From positions 1 to 64,000 of the forward strand of contig NWBO01000158.1 in NCBI GenBank assembly GCA_002633275.1: a DNA stretch of 64,000 nucleotides, read 5' to 3'. The stretch is from Bacteroidales bacterium Phil12. Lineage in GTDB: Bacteria; Bacteroidota; Bacteroidia; Bacteroidales; P3. The notes beneath the pieces are model-generated. The model had not been told where the DNA came from. It saw nothing but the letters and a program-made list of their open reading frames with translations, and did not search any database. This document shows, in pieces, positions 35,380 to 44,962 of this stretch (its first letter is position 1; each line of letters starts with the position of its first letter). The position numbers and the translations under genes are program-made.

Positions 35380-36408
35380 ATGATAGATTTTGAATGTGAT
35401 TATAATTGCGGTGCTCATCCGTTGATTATAGAAAATTTGGTAAGAACAAACGAAACCAAATCCCGAACATACGGTTTTGACGAGTGGTCGTATTCTGCCA
35501 AAGAGAAAATAAAACAAGCGGCGAACAATAATGATTTGGAGATATTCTTTCTAAACGGCGGCACTCAGACAAACGCAACGGTTATAGACTCTTTCTTGAA
35601 GGGTTATGAGGGTGTTGTTACCAACGATTGCGGACATATCAATGTTCATGAGGCAGGAGCGATAGAGGCTTTCGGTCATAAAGTTATTGCACTATCTTCT
35701 CATAATGGCAAATTAAATAAAAAAACTCTTGAAAACTTTCTCGATGAATTTCATAACGATGAAAGTAAAGACCACGTTGCACAACCGGGTATGGTTTATA
35801 TTACTTTTCCTACCGAATTTGGAACAATTTATTCTAAACAGGAGATAGAAAATATTTATTCCATTTGTCGCCAAAACGATTTGCCGTTGTATATTGACGG
35901 AGCGAGATTGGGCTATGGTTTGATGAGCGATGAGTGTGATTTTGATTTATCTTGGCTTACTTACCATTGCGATTGTTTTTATATAGGTGGAACAAAATGT
36001 GGGGCTTTGTGTGGCGAGGCTGTTGTTTTCACACATAACAATGCTCCGAAAGGATTTTTCTCGAATATTAAGCGACATGGGGCTTTGAATGCCAAGAGCC
36101 GTTTGATTGGCGTTCAGTTTGACACTCTTTTTACGGATAATCTTTATTTCGATATATCGAAAAATGCTATCGATATGGCGAAACGATTGAAAGATATATT
36201 GCAACAAGCGGGATTTAAGTTTTATATTTTTTCGCCAACCAATCAACAATTTGTTATCATACCTAACGAAAAAGTCAAGGAGTTGGAAAGTCAAGTGGTT
36301 TTCACACATTGGTTTCCTTTTGATGCAGACAATTTTGTTTGTCGCTTTGTAACCTCTTGGGCTACCACAAAGGAAGAAATGGACGAGTTGGAAAAAATTC
36401 TTCTATAA
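35380..36408 (+). CDS. ltaE: Low-specificity L-threonine aldolase (beta-eliminating lyase family)
   Basis: A PLP enzyme of 342 residues that cleaves threonine or allo-threonine to glycine and acetaldehyde. The start MIDFECDYNCGAHPLIIENL, FLNGGTQTNATVIDSFL, and LYIDGARLGYGLM fit the family; the PLP lysine lies in YIGGTKCGALCGEAVVF. The residue set CGHINVHEAGAIEAFGHKV also matches. It follows the radical SAM gene by 9 bp and belongs to the same transcription unit (PAS, radical SAM, aldolase). Related enzymes act on other beta-hydroxy amino acids. Confidence 0.88.
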   Translation: MIDFECDYNCGAHPLIIENLVRTNETKSRTYGFDEWSYSAKEKIKQAANNNDLEIFFLNGGTQTNATVIDSFLKGYEGVVTNDCGHINVHEAGAIEAFGHKVIALSSHNGKLNKKTLENFLDEFHNDESKDHVAQPGMVYITFPTEFGTIYSKQEIENIYSICRQNDLPLYIDGARLGYGLMSDECDFDLSWLTYHCDCFYIGGTKCGALCGEAVVFTHNNAPKGFFSNIKRHGALNAKSRLIGVQFDTLFTDNLYFDISKNAIDMAKRLKDILQQAGFKFYIFSPTNQQFVIIPNEKVKELESQVVFTHWFPFDADNFVCRFVTSWATTKEEMDELEKILL

Positions 36409-36415
36409 TAATCCT

Positions 36416-36499
36416 ATAAAATTTTATTACTAATCGTTTTATTGATGTTAAAAACTATTTTATTAATATTTAACACTAATTTTCTGTTTAGTGATATTA
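36416..36499. repeat. 21-bp tandem repeat array H (4 units)
   Basis: Units start at 36416, 36437, 36458 and 36479. The second and third read TTTTATTRATR TTWAAMACTA. They fill the start of the 222-bp gap after the aldolase gene. Confidence 0.75.
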
Positions 36500-36570
36500 A
36501 TTTTTTGTCTTCACGTAATCCTATATTTTATTATGTTTTTGAAATTTTTTTATTAATTTATTGTAAAAAT

Positions 36571-36603
36571 TTGGTTATTTCGGGAAAATATGTATAAATT
36601 TGC
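36571..36603 (+). promoter_or_regulatory. Promoter of the two-gene secreted-protein operon
   Basis: TTG at 36571-36573, a 21-bp spacer and TAAATTTGC at 36595-36603, 27 bases before the ATG. Confidence 0.65.
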
Positions 36604-36630
36604 AAAAATTATAAACATAAAAATAATAAT

Positions 36631-38004
36631 ATGAGAAGATTTAACATTTTATTATTACTGATAATTTCGGTAATATTATGCTCGACAAAGAGTCAAGCAC
36701 AGATGCAATCGGTAATAAACACAAGTACGTATCGTTCGATTGCTTCTTCTAACACCGTTTTTCCGGCTAAATCTATCGCAATTTCGCCTACAAAGATTAT
36801 ATCTGCCGGGAATTATTCTCCAAATGTATTGCTATCACCGATGGTTGCGGTATTTTGTTTAACGGATAATGATAGTAATAATAATCCTAATTATCCAAAT
36901 TGTGGTGCAAATACAGGAGTTTTGTCAAATTTTCCTGTTTCTGATATGACTTTATATCAGGATGAAGTGTTTTTTTGTGGGAATATTAGCAATTCTCAAA
37001 CTGATACTGCTTATTTTGCACATACATATTGGGAAAAGTTAGTGACGGGAGGCAATATTGAAATGTTTTCTTTTCCAAAACAAGAAGTAAATATAGTTTC
37101 TAAAATAGATGCATATGATAATGATATTGGAGAGAATAAAGTTTCCTTAATTGGAGTTGATACAATTCATCATCGTAGCCTGTTTATAGACGTTAATTTA
37201 TCAATATCGCAATGTGAAATATATGCATTTGATTCAAGAAGAGTAAAATTATTAGACGTATCACATAATGCGAAGCATGTTGTTGTTTTGGGACAACTTG
37301 AAAATGGAATTTTCGCATTGTTATCCCACGATAAAAATGATTTACATAATTATGTGGGACAGATATACCATACTCCACAATTGTATTTAGATGATACTTT
37401 GGGACATTATCATTATTTATTAGAAATGTTTAAGCCAAATGATATGGACGTTGCAATAGTTGGATATTCTGCTATGGATGATATGAGTGGGACAACAATC
37501 AGTATGATAAATCTTTATAATATGGATGTTATGCAAACCCAAGCAGTTGATCAGTTTAATGAAGCAAGGTCAAATTTCAAATATATGAAAATGGATTTTG
37601 CAAATAAAGAGTTACTATGCTTAATAACCAATCCAATAACCGGATTTAATAATAATATCTTTACATTGCGACCATTAATTCCAAATGATTATTATACTGA
37701 GGTGGCTATACCAGACGGACATCATAATGCGGATTATTTTACAAGCCTTGTTCCATACAAAGGTGAACCGTTTTATATGGCGTTAGGCAAATTTTTTAGT
37801 GGTAAAATATTATTTTTTGATAAAAGACAGTATGATTTTTCGGATTTAACTTGTATGGAAAAAGCTCATTTTGACGTAAAAATAATAAAAGAAATAAAAA
37901 AGATGGAACAAATCAATTATGATTTGTTATATCCTATACCATATAGTCATTCCCAAGTTAGTTCTTTTCCAATAATATCAAATTATACAATAGAATGTCA
38001 ATAA
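36631..38004 (+). CDS. Large secreted protein of unknown function
   Basis: A 457-residue exported protein with signal peptide MRRFNILLLLIISVILCSTKSQAQ. The rest is made of repeating short beta-strands with motifs such as VVLGQLENGIFALLSH and VAIVGYSAMDDMSGTTISMI, suggesting a beta-propeller-like surface protein. No sorting domain is visible at its C-terminus, which ends in SNYTIECQ. Its codon use is AT-rich, like the gene after it. I do not recognise a family. It precedes a T9SS cargo gene and probably works with it at the cell surface. Confidence 0.65.
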   Translation: MRRFNILLLLIISVILCSTKSQAQMQSVINTSTYRSIASSNTVFPAKSIAISPTKIISAGNYSPNVLLSPMVAVFCLTDNDSNNNPNYPNCGANTGVLSNFPVSDMTLYQDEVFFCGNISNSQTDTAYFAHTYWEKLVTGGNIEMFSFPKQEVNIVSKIDAYDNDIGENKVSLIGVDTIHHRSLFIDVNLSISQCEIYAFDSRRVKLLDVSHNAKHVVVLGQLENGIFALLSHDKNDLHNYVGQIYHTPQLYLDDTLGHYHYLLEMFKPNDMDVAIVGYSAMDDMSGTTISMINLYNMDVMQTQAVDQFNEARSNFKYMKMDFANKELLCLITNPITGFNNNIFTLRPLIPNDYYTEVAIPDGHHNADYFTSLVPYKGEPFYMALGKFFSGKILFFDKRQYDFSDLTCMEKAHFDVKIIKEIKKMEQINYDLLYPIPYSHSQVSSFPIISNYTIECQ

Positions 38005-38009
38005 AAAAT

Positions 38010-38016
38010 AAGGAGG
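38010..38016 (+). promoter_or_regulatory. Unusually strong Shine-Dalgarno sequence
   Basis: AAGGAGG at 38010-38016 is 8 bases before the ATG at 38025. Most other genes in this window have no such site. It decides the start of the next gene over the earlier in-frame ATG at 37995. Confidence 0.75.
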
Positions 38017-38024
38017 ATATTGAA

Positions 38025-39083
38025 ATGAAAAAAGTATTTTTATTTATAGTATTGAGTTTTATCTCTTTTATATCGTTTTCTCAGGTTGAAGAAATAAATG
38101 GAAAGAAATACATACTGCCTGATGCTATTTCGACTGATGGTTGCAAAACATTTGATGGCACAGATAAATTGAAAATATCCGATGTCGTTAGTTTTGCACC
38201 AATCTATATCGACCCTTATTTCAATGGTGTAGTACTTTGGCAATATGATATAGCACAATTATTTCACGCAAATGATTCTTTGAATATTATTGGTATTGCC
38301 GGATATATACGAGTAGAACCTGTTGATACAATAGTGCACAATTTTTTAGGTATAGCAGATACATCTTTTAATATATTGGAAGAACAAGTCTTATCCAATA
38401 CTTTTGGGAATCATGATAGTGCTTCTTATTATGAATTATTATTTGACAATCCTGTGAAAGTTATTGGAGATTTTTATGTTAGAACGGATTTTGCGAAACC
38501 GACAAATTATAATCTGAATGACACTATGTTTTTTGATAGTATGAATGTTAAATATAATTGGAATTATAATAATTGGAATGCTATCTGCGGTATTCTAATT
38601 CCATATATTCGTATAACAGAAAGATGTTCGCTAAAGAATGTAATAATGGTTGATAGTACACATTTTATTACTACATTAGCTTCTCCTATATCATCAAAAT
38701 TGCATAGTGGTTGGAAGGATTTTTTCGATGTATCGGAATTCATTTATTATATAGAGAAGTTGGATGAAGTAAAAGGTCTTTATCTTTTCCCTCTTATCGG
38801 AGAAGATGACGATGATAACGATACCGTTTCTTCTGTTGCAAGCATAGAGGTGGATAATTACACATACGTTTTTCCAAATCCTGCAAACGAGAATATCACG
38901 GTACAAAGTTCATTCAAAATTCATGGTATAGAAATATTTAATGAGCAAGGACAGAAAGTTGAACAACTTAATCCGAATGGCTATAATATCTCAATAGATG
39001 TTTCTTCTTATCCGAAAGGAACGTATATCGCTAAAATAATAACCAAATCGGGAACGGCGAATAAGAAAATAATTGTTCAATAA
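38025..39083 (+). CDS. Secreted T9SS type A sorting-domain protein
   Basis: A 352-residue exported protein with signal peptide MKKVFLFIVLSFISFISFS. The middle (about 20-270) is an unrecognised, asparagine/aspartate-rich beta domain. An acidic linker (GEDDDDNDTVSS) leads to a type A sorting domain of about 75 residues: YVFPNPANENITV, IHGIEIFNEQGQKVE, and the ending GTANKKIIVQ. It is in an operon with the gene before it, whose stop lies 20 bp upstream; translation is set by a strong Shine-Dalgarno site. Possibly both act as a surface complex. Confidence 0.82.
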   Translation: MKKVFLFIVLSFISFISFSQVEEINGKKYILPDAISTDGCKTFDGTDKLKISDVVSFAPIYIDPYFNGVVLWQYDIAQLFHANDSLNIIGIAGYIRVEPVDTIVHNFLGIADTSFNILEEQVLSNTFGNHDSASYYELLFDNPVKVIGDFYVRTDFAKPTNYNLNDTMFFDSMNVKYNWNYNNWNAICGILIPYIRITERCSLKNVIMVDSTHFITTLASPISSKLHSGWKDFFDVSEFIYYIEKLDEVKGLYLFPLIGEDDDDNDTVSSVASIEVDNYTYVFPNPANENITVQSSFKIHGIEIFNEQGQKVEQLNPNGYNISIDVSSYPKGTYIAKIITKSGTANKKIIVQ

Positions 39084-39117
39084 AGGCAAAACATTGTTTG
39101 CTATACATATATAATAT

Positions 39118-39149
39118 AAAGGTGTAAGAACAAGAAATCTTACACCTTT
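39118..39149 (+). terminator. Terminator of the secreted-protein operon
   Basis: A perfect 12-bp stem AAAGGTGTAAGA (39118-39129) pairing with 39138-39149, 8-nt loop and GTTTTGTTG after it. Confidence 0.9.
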
Positions 39150-39257
39150 GTTTTGTTGTTGCATAAAATAGAAATATGACTAAACTTATAATTTGCTTGT
39201 AAAAATATGTTTTTTAATCTATGTCGTAAAAATTATCAACAGTTGAATAAAAAATTG

Positions 39258-39266
39258 TACCTTTGC
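39258..39266 (+). promoter_or_regulatory. -7 element of the uvrA promoter
   Basis: TACCTTTGC ends 4 bases before the GTG start of uvrA. No well-placed -33 TTG was seen. Confidence 0.65.
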
Positions 39267-39270
39267 AATC

Positions 39271-42057
39271 GTGAAAAAGAATAACGAAAAAACATATATT
39301 ACTCTCAAAGGGGTTAAGGTAAATAACCTTAAAAATATAGATATACAGATACCGCAAAATTCTTTTACCGTTATTACGGGCGTATCGGGTAGCGGTAAAT
39401 CTTCTTTGGCTTTCGATACTTTGTTTGCGGAAGGACAGAGACGTTATATTGAGTCTTTGTCTTCGTATGCACGACAGTTTATCGGCAGAATGAAGAAACC
39501 CGATGTAGATGTTATAGAGAATATCCCTCCTGCCATTGCTGTTGAGCAAAGAACAATGAACCGCAATCCGAGAAGTACGGTTGGCACAACGACAGAGATA
39601 TATGAATACCTAAAACTATTATTCACAAAAATAGGCCGTACTTATTCTCCTATAAGCGGGCAGGAGGTTAAAAGAGATTCGGTAACCAATGTAGTAGATG
39701 TAGTTATCGAGAACTTTGTTTCTCAAAAGATTTACATCCTTTGTCCAATCGTTATGACCGATAATGAGAGCCAAGAAGAGAAACTCGATATACTGCTTCA
39801 AAGTGGTTATACCCGTTTGTTTTATAATGAACAGATAATAAGGATTGACGAAGTTATAGACAATAAAGAGTATGATAAATTAAACGACTCTTTGTTGTTG
39901 ATTGATAGATTGACGATAAAACAAGACGATGAAGAGGTTTATCTTCGTTTAAGCGAAAGTGTGCATACCGCTTTCAATGAATCCAATGGCGATTGCGTTA
40001 TATGGTCAGAGGAAAAGCAAGAAAAATTCTCAAACCGCTTTGAAAGAGACGGTATTCAATTCGTTAAACCTACCGAAAATTTCTTTTCGTTCAATAATTC
40101 TTATGGTGCTTGTCAAACTTGCAAAGGTTTGGGACAGATTGAGGGTATAAGCGAAGATTTGGTGATAACCAAGCCGTATTTGAGCGTATATGACGATGTG
40201 GTGAATTGTTGGAAAGGCGTTGTTATGAGTAAATTCAAAGAGGATTTCATACATAAAGCCCATAGAAAGTTCCCGATACATCGTCCTTATAATGAATTGA
40301 CCGAAGAAGAAAAGCACCTGCTTTGGTATGGCGACAAAAACATTGTTGGTATTTATCAATTCTTTGAAATAATAAGAAAAGAAAGTTATAAAGTCCAATT
40401 CCGTGTTTTGTTATCCCGTTATACGGGTAGGACTGTATGTCCCGATTGCAACGGGACGCGTTTAAGAAAAGATGTTCAATATGTTAAAATCAATGGCAAG
40501 TCTTTGGTAGATTTGTTATTGATGCCGATAGAAGAATTATATGAGTTTTTCGATAATTTGGAACTTAACGAATATGAACTTAAAGCGTCGGAAAGAATTG
40601 TTAAAGAGATAAAATCAAGACTACATTATTTGTTGGAAGTAGGATTGAACTATATAACATTGAACAGACAATCTTCCACTTTGTCGGGTGGTGAGAGCCA
40701 GAGAATTGTTTTAGCAACTTCGATAGGTTCGCCATTGGTTGGAAGTATGTATATATTAGATGAGCCGACGATAGGACTGCACACCATAGACACCAATCGT
40801 TTGATAGGCGTTTTGAAAACATTAAGAGACGAGGGTAATACTGTCATTGTCGTAGAACATGATGAGGACGTTATCCGAAGTGCCGATTATGTGATAGATA
40901 TAGGTCCTTATGCGGGAAGAAATGGTGGCGAAGTTGTCTTTTCAGGAACGGTTAAAGAGTTATTAAAAAGCAAAAAATCTTTAACGGCAAAGTATTTGCG
41001 AAAAGAACTTAACATCGCTGTACCAACCAAACATATTCAATCCAAAGAATATCTTATGATTGAGAATGCGTATGCCAATAATTTGCAAGATGTTACTTTC
41101 AAAGTGCCTTTACAGGAAAAAGTCGTCGTTTGCGGTGTCAGTGGCTCGGGTAAAAGTACTCTTGTCAATAAAGTATTCACCAATGCGTTGCGTATGCACT
41201 TCGATATAGCGGTAGATATGCAGCCTCATTGTTCAGAGGTTAAAGGTTCGTTGTCGTTGATAAAGGATATTCAGGTTGTGGATCAAAATCCATTGGGTAA
41301 ATCATCTCGTTCAAACCCTGTGGTATATATCGGGGCTTTTGATGATATAAGGGAGTTGTTTGCTTCACAACCATTGGCGAAAGCAAGAGGCATCAAGGCG
41401 GGATATTTTTCTTTTAATGTAGATGGTGGTCGCTGTGATGTGTGTAAAGGCGAGGGCAAAGTGGATATACATATGCAGTTTATGGCAGATGTTACCCTTG
41501 AATGTGAAGAATGCCACGGCAGACGTTATAAGGAAGATGCGTTGGAGATTAAATACAAAGACAAAAATATCGCAGATGTGTTGGATATGACTGTTGATGA
41601 GGCTGTGGATTTCTTTGATGATAAAGCAAATTCATTGTGTGCAAAAATCAATCATAAGTTATCTGTCTTGCAGCGTACGGGTCTTGGTTATCTGCAATTG
41701 GGACAATCGTTGAGTACTGTCAGTGGTGGCGAAGCCCAAAGGATTAAACTTGCCACTTTTTTGTCCAAAGGAAACAGTCAAAAGCCGACATTGTTTATCT
41801 TTGACGAACCGACGACAGGTCTTCACTTTGATGATATAAATAAATTGAATCGATGTTTTGATGATTTGATTCGTTTCGGACATAGTGTTTTGATTATAGA
41901 ACATCATTTAGACATAATAAAAACTGCCGATTGGTTGATAGAACTCGGACCTAAGGGCGGAAAACTCGGAGGAAAGATAATCTTTGAGGGAACACCCGAA
42001 CAACTTGCGGGGGCAAATACTCCGACAAGTCAATTTTTGAAAGAAAAGATACAATAA
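39271..42057 (+). CDS. uvrA: Excinuclease ABC subunit A (UvrA)
   Basis: UvrA recognises DNA damage in nucleotide excision repair. The protein is 928 residues with two ABC ATPase halves. The first Walker A (GVSGSGKS) is at 37-44, and the second at about 622-629. Both ABC signatures (TLSGGESQRI and TVSGGEAQRI) are present. Zinc-binding cysteines occur in CQTCKGLG, CPDCNGTR, CDVCKGEG and CEECHGRR. The start is GTG at 39271, because the family starts its fold at once (ITLKGVKVNNLKNI) and the next Met is far too late. That start lies within a few bases of the expected transcription start. Bacteroidota often have several UvrA copies; this could be one of the paralogues. Confidence 0.93.
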   Translation: MKKNNEKTYITLKGVKVNNLKNIDIQIPQNSFTVITGVSGSGKSSLAFDTLFAEGQRRYIESLSSYARQFIGRMKKPDVDVIENIPPAIAVEQRTMNRNPRSTVGTTTEIYEYLKLLFTKIGRTYSPISGQEVKRDSVTNVVDVVIENFVSQKIYILCPIVMTDNESQEEKLDILLQSGYTRLFYNEQIIRIDEVIDNKEYDKLNDSLLLIDRLTIKQDDEEVYLRLSESVHTAFNESNGDCVIWSEEKQEKFSNRFERDGIQFVKPTENFFSFNNSYGACQTCKGLGQIEGISEDLVITKPYLSVYDDVVNCWKGVVMSKFKEDFIHKAHRKFPIHRPYNELTEEEKHLLWYGDKNIVGIYQFFEIIRKESYKVQFRVLLSRYTGRTVCPDCNGTRLRKDVQYVKINGKSLVDLLLMPIEELYEFFDNLELNEYELKASERIVKEIKSRLHYLLEVGLNYITLNRQSSTLSGGESQRIVLATSIGSPLVGSMYILDEPTIGLHTIDTNRLIGVLKTLRDEGNTVIVVEHDEDVIRSADYVIDIGPYAGRNGGEVVFSGTVKELLKSKKSLTAKYLRKELNIAVPTKHIQSKEYLMIENAYANNLQDVTFKVPLQEKVVVCGVSGSGKSTLVNKVFTNALRMHFDIAVDMQPHCSEVKGSLSLIKDIQVVDQNPLGKSSRSNPVVYIGAFDDIRELFASQPLAKARGIKAGYFSFNVDGGRCDVCKGEGKVDIHMQFMADVTLECEECHGRRYKEDALEIKYKDKNIADVLDMTVDEAVDFFDDKANSLCAKINHKLSVLQRTGLGYLQLGQSLSTVSGGEAQRIKLATFLSKGNSQKPTLFIFDEPTTGLHFDDINKLNRCFDDLIRFGHSVLIIEHHLDIIKTADWLIELGPKGGKLGGKIIFEGTPEQLAGANTPTSQFLKEKIQ

Positions 42058-42088
42058 CATTATATTAAAAAATAAATACATTGCAATT

Positions 42089-44332
42089 ATGAAAAGTATA
42101 TCAAAAGTCGTTGCTATCATTTGTTTAGCGTTTAGCGTTTTAAGTATTTACGCACAAGGTGTGCAAACAGACAAAATTGATGTTAAACACTACGAAATCA
42201 GTCTTAATATTGATAATATTAGTGTTAAACATCATTTCGGTTATACGAGAATTGATTTTGATTTGAAGACCAACGAGCATAATATTGTCGAGTTTTCTCT
42301 TCAAAATCAAGTAGTGGATAGTGTTTTTGTGGGAAATACGCAAGTCAATACTCCTCCTCACAAAACGAATTTCACAATCGAAGGCAATAAAATCCGTTTT
42401 CCTTTGCCTGATTACACAGCAGGAATGTATGAAAATTATGTGGCCATTGTTTATTACCATGGCTCATCAACGGTTGAGAACAATTATATGGCTTGGGGCG
42501 GCTTGCACTATGATAACGATATTATCTACGCAATGAGCGTGGCTTTTAACGATTATCCTCACTCTTACGGCAGAAGTTGGTTCGTATGTAACGAAGATTT
42601 TGCGGACAAAGCAACTTATGATTTCTATATTTCGGTTGATAAAGACAAAGAGGCTTTTTGCAGTGGTGCGTTTATGGGTAAGGAAGAAAACGAAACTTTC
42701 GATACATACCACTACAAACTTACCCAAAGCGTTGCTCCGTATGTGGTAAGTATGACTATCGGAAAATTCTTTACGTACGAAAAAACTATTCACAGCGATA
42801 CTTACGGTTATGATATACCTCTTGTTGTGAAATACATATATCCGTCGGATTCTGCCAAGATTGCGAAAAATTTTTCGGGTATGGAAAAAGCGTTTAATAC
42901 ATTGGAGAAACATTTCGGTAAGTTCCGTTTCAATAGGGTGGGATATACCGTTACTCCCAAAGGCAGTATGGAACATGTAGATAATATTTGCGTGGCTCGC
43001 TCGGCTATTTTGGATACTTCGATTAACGGAGTAAGTAACATCGTTCATGAATTGGGACATTCTTGGTTTGGTAATTTGGCTACATGCTTAACGGCAGAAG
43101 ATATGTGGCTTAATGAAGGTTTTACGACCTACACGACATCTTTGACTTTGCAGGAGATATATGGAAAAGAAAGGGAAAAAGATTATTGGCGTCAGAAACA
43201 CCAATACGTATTGCAGCACTTGCCATTGGAGGAAGGTGTATTGGCTGTAACACCGATAGATTCTTCTATGACATATTCTTCAACCGTATATGAGAAAGGA
43301 GCAATGGTTGCCAAAAATATTCAAGGTTATTTTGGCGATTCGGTATTCTTTGCTGCCGTAAAAGCAATGTTGGATAGTTTTGCTTTCAAGAATTACTCTT
43401 CTCAAATGGTCAGAGATTTTTTGTCTGAATACACCAATGACGAAAACTTCAAAACATTTTTCGATTGCTTGGTTTTTGGCGACAAACAGATAGATTATAA
43501 TATGTATTGCGAAGACGGTATTTATAAATTCAAGTTCAATCATTCTCAATACGACAACATATTAAATATTCCCCACACAACGATGTATGGCGTTGAGGTT
43601 AGCGATTACGATGAGAGAATAATGAGTTTGACAACTAATGATGACGCTATTGTTCAGAGTGATAAAACCGTTAATTTTCCGAATGCTTTTGGTAAAATCA
43701 AAATAGAAAACGCAGACGATACTACTTTTGTTCGTCTTATCTTACATTGGACGGGTGCCAATGGTGAAAAACTTCCATACGGAGTGGAGAAACTTTCGCA
43801 AACTCATTATTGGACATTACAAACAAAGGATTTGAAAGACAAAAAAGCGGAACTTAGTCTTTATTTTGAGTTAAACGGCAGTGCAAACAGTTTCGATAAT
43901 TCATTGGTGAATAATCTTCTTGGAAAGGATTCTGTTGTTCTTTTGTACAGAAAAGATATTAATTGCGAGTGGATACCTATCGAATTTACTATACCTAACA
44001 ATAACAAAGGTTATATAAAAACTTCTTTTGTGGCAGCAGGAGATTATGTTATGGCAAGAGGAGACAAACAAATGGTTGGTCTGATAGACAAAACAAATAA
44101 TGAAATCAACGGCATAAAAATATATCCTAATCCGTCGAAAAGTGTAGTAAATATAGAAGTTGAGGACTTTAACAACACAACACTTACAGCCTATTCGCTT
44201 AGTGGTAATCAAAAAATAAACATTCCGCTAAAAGCAAAAACGACTGCATATAAGTTTGACGTCAAAGATACGTATATTTTGTGCTTTACATTTGGCAATA
44301 AAACCTATTCAAAGAAAATTTTGGTGGAATAA
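42089..44332 (+). CDS. Secreted M1 family metallopeptidase with T9SS type A domain
   Basis: An exported aminopeptidase of 747 residues, signal peptide MKSISKVVAIICLAFSVLSIYA. The zinc site is H320-E-L-G-H324 with third ligand E343 (WLNEGF), in the exact M1 spacing. The exopeptidase motif normally GAMEN is GSMEH here. The last 75 residues are a type A sorting domain (IKIYPNPSKSVVNIEV and a C-terminal KKILVE), so the enzyme is probably displayed on the surface. Residues 29-49 (KIDVKHY, EISLNID, NISVKHH) are encoded by DNA that matches the 21-bp repeat. It follows uvrA by 31 bp. Confidence 0.9.
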   Translation: MKSISKVVAIICLAFSVLSIYAQGVQTDKIDVKHYEISLNIDNISVKHHFGYTRIDFDLKTNEHNIVEFSLQNQVVDSVFVGNTQVNTPPHKTNFTIEGNKIRFPLPDYTAGMYENYVAIVYYHGSSTVENNYMAWGGLHYDNDIIYAMSVAFNDYPHSYGRSWFVCNEDFADKATYDFYISVDKDKEAFCSGAFMGKEENETFDTYHYKLTQSVAPYVVSMTIGKFFTYEKTIHSDTYGYDIPLVVKYIYPSDSAKIAKNFSGMEKAFNTLEKHFGKFRFNRVGYTVTPKGSMEHVDNICVARSAILDTSINGVSNIVHELGHSWFGNLATCLTAEDMWLNEGFTTYTTSLTLQEIYGKEREKDYWRQKHQYVLQHLPLEEGVLAVTPIDSSMTYSSTVYEKGAMVAKNIQGYFGDSVFFAAVKAMLDSFAFKNYSSQMVRDFLSEYTNDENFKTFFDCLVFGDKQIDYNMYCEDGIYKFKFNHSQYDNILNIPHTTMYGVEVSDYDERIMSLTTNDDAIVQSDKTVNFPNAFGKIKIENADDTTFVRLILHWTGANGEKLPYGVEKLSQTHYWTLQTKDLKDKKAELSLYFELNGSANSFDNSLVNNLLGKDSVVLLYRKDINCEWIPIEFTIPNNNKGYIKTSFVAAGDYVMARGDKQMVGLIDKTNNEINGIKIYPNPSKSVVNIEVEDFNNTTLTAYSLSGNQKINIPLKAKTTAYKFDVKDTYILCFTFGNKTYSKKILVE
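42173..42235. repeat. 21-bp repeat-like units inside the M1 peptidase gene (array J)
   Basis: Segments 42173, 42194 and 42215, each 21 bp, fit the family; AGTGTTAAACATCA in the third is identical over 14 bases to the reverse of TGATGTTTAACACT. All are in frame. M1 proteins normally have a similar DVxHY start, so part of the likeness may be chance. Confidence 0.45.
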
Positions 44333-44412
44333 TCGTTTATTTTGCCGAAAAATGACAAAAAACTTCATTATCAGACTTACTTTCCGTTTTCTTATTCATT
44401 ATTGTTTTGAAG

Positions 44413-44958
44413 ATGCAAGACAAGGAGATAGAAAATATAATTTTACTTTGCAAACAAGGAAACCAAGATGCCAAGAGGGTCTTGTTTGAAATGTTTTCCC
44501 CGAAAATGCTTGCTCTTTGCAATAGGTATTTGAATAATATGCAAGACGCACAAGATGCGATGATAGACGGCTTTATTGCGGTGTATGATAATATCGATGG
44601 TTTCGTTCATCGAAATCTGCAAGGGTGGATTAACAGAATTATGATTAATACTTGTTTGGAGATGATGCGAAAACAAAAGAAAATTCTCTTGCAGGAAGAT
44701 AATTCTTTCGCTGATGCGGATAACGATATAGAGATAGACAATCCCGAAAGGTTTTCAAAAAACGATGTTTTCAATGCTCTGCAAACTTTAACGCCTAACG
44801 AAAAAACCATATTCAATATGGCGGTTGTCGATGAACTGTCTCACGATGAAATATCGCAAATATTGAATTTGAAAAAGACTACAATAAAAACTACCATATA
44901 CAAAGCGAAAATCAAACTTAGAAACTACTTATTGCAATTGGAAAAAGACAGGATTTAA
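44413..44958 (+). CDS. ECF-type RNA polymerase sigma factor
   Basis: A sigma-70 family protein of 181 residues with only regions 2 and 4, that is, the extracytoplasmic-function type. Region 2 includes LFEMFSPKMLALCNRYLNN and DAMIDGFIAVYDNIDGF; region 4 includes LTPNEKTIFNMAVVDELSHDEI and the helix-turn-helix KKTTIKTTIYKAKIKL. Region 2 has lost the usual DAEDxxQ acid run in part (DAQDAMID). I prefer the ATG at 44413 over the TTG six bases earlier. The next gene, 4 bp after, is a membrane-anchored partner, as is common for ECF sigma factors and their anti-sigma factors. Confidence 0.88.
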   Translation: MQDKEIENIILLCKQGNQDAKRVLFEMFSPKMLALCNRYLNNMQDAQDAMIDGFIAVYDNIDGFVHRNLQGWINRIMINTCLEMMRKQKKILLQEDNSFADADNDIEIDNPERFSKNDVFNALQTLTPNEKTIFNMAVVDELSHDEISQILNLKKTTIKTTIYKAKIKLRNYLLQLEKDRI

Positions 44959-44962
44959 GACT

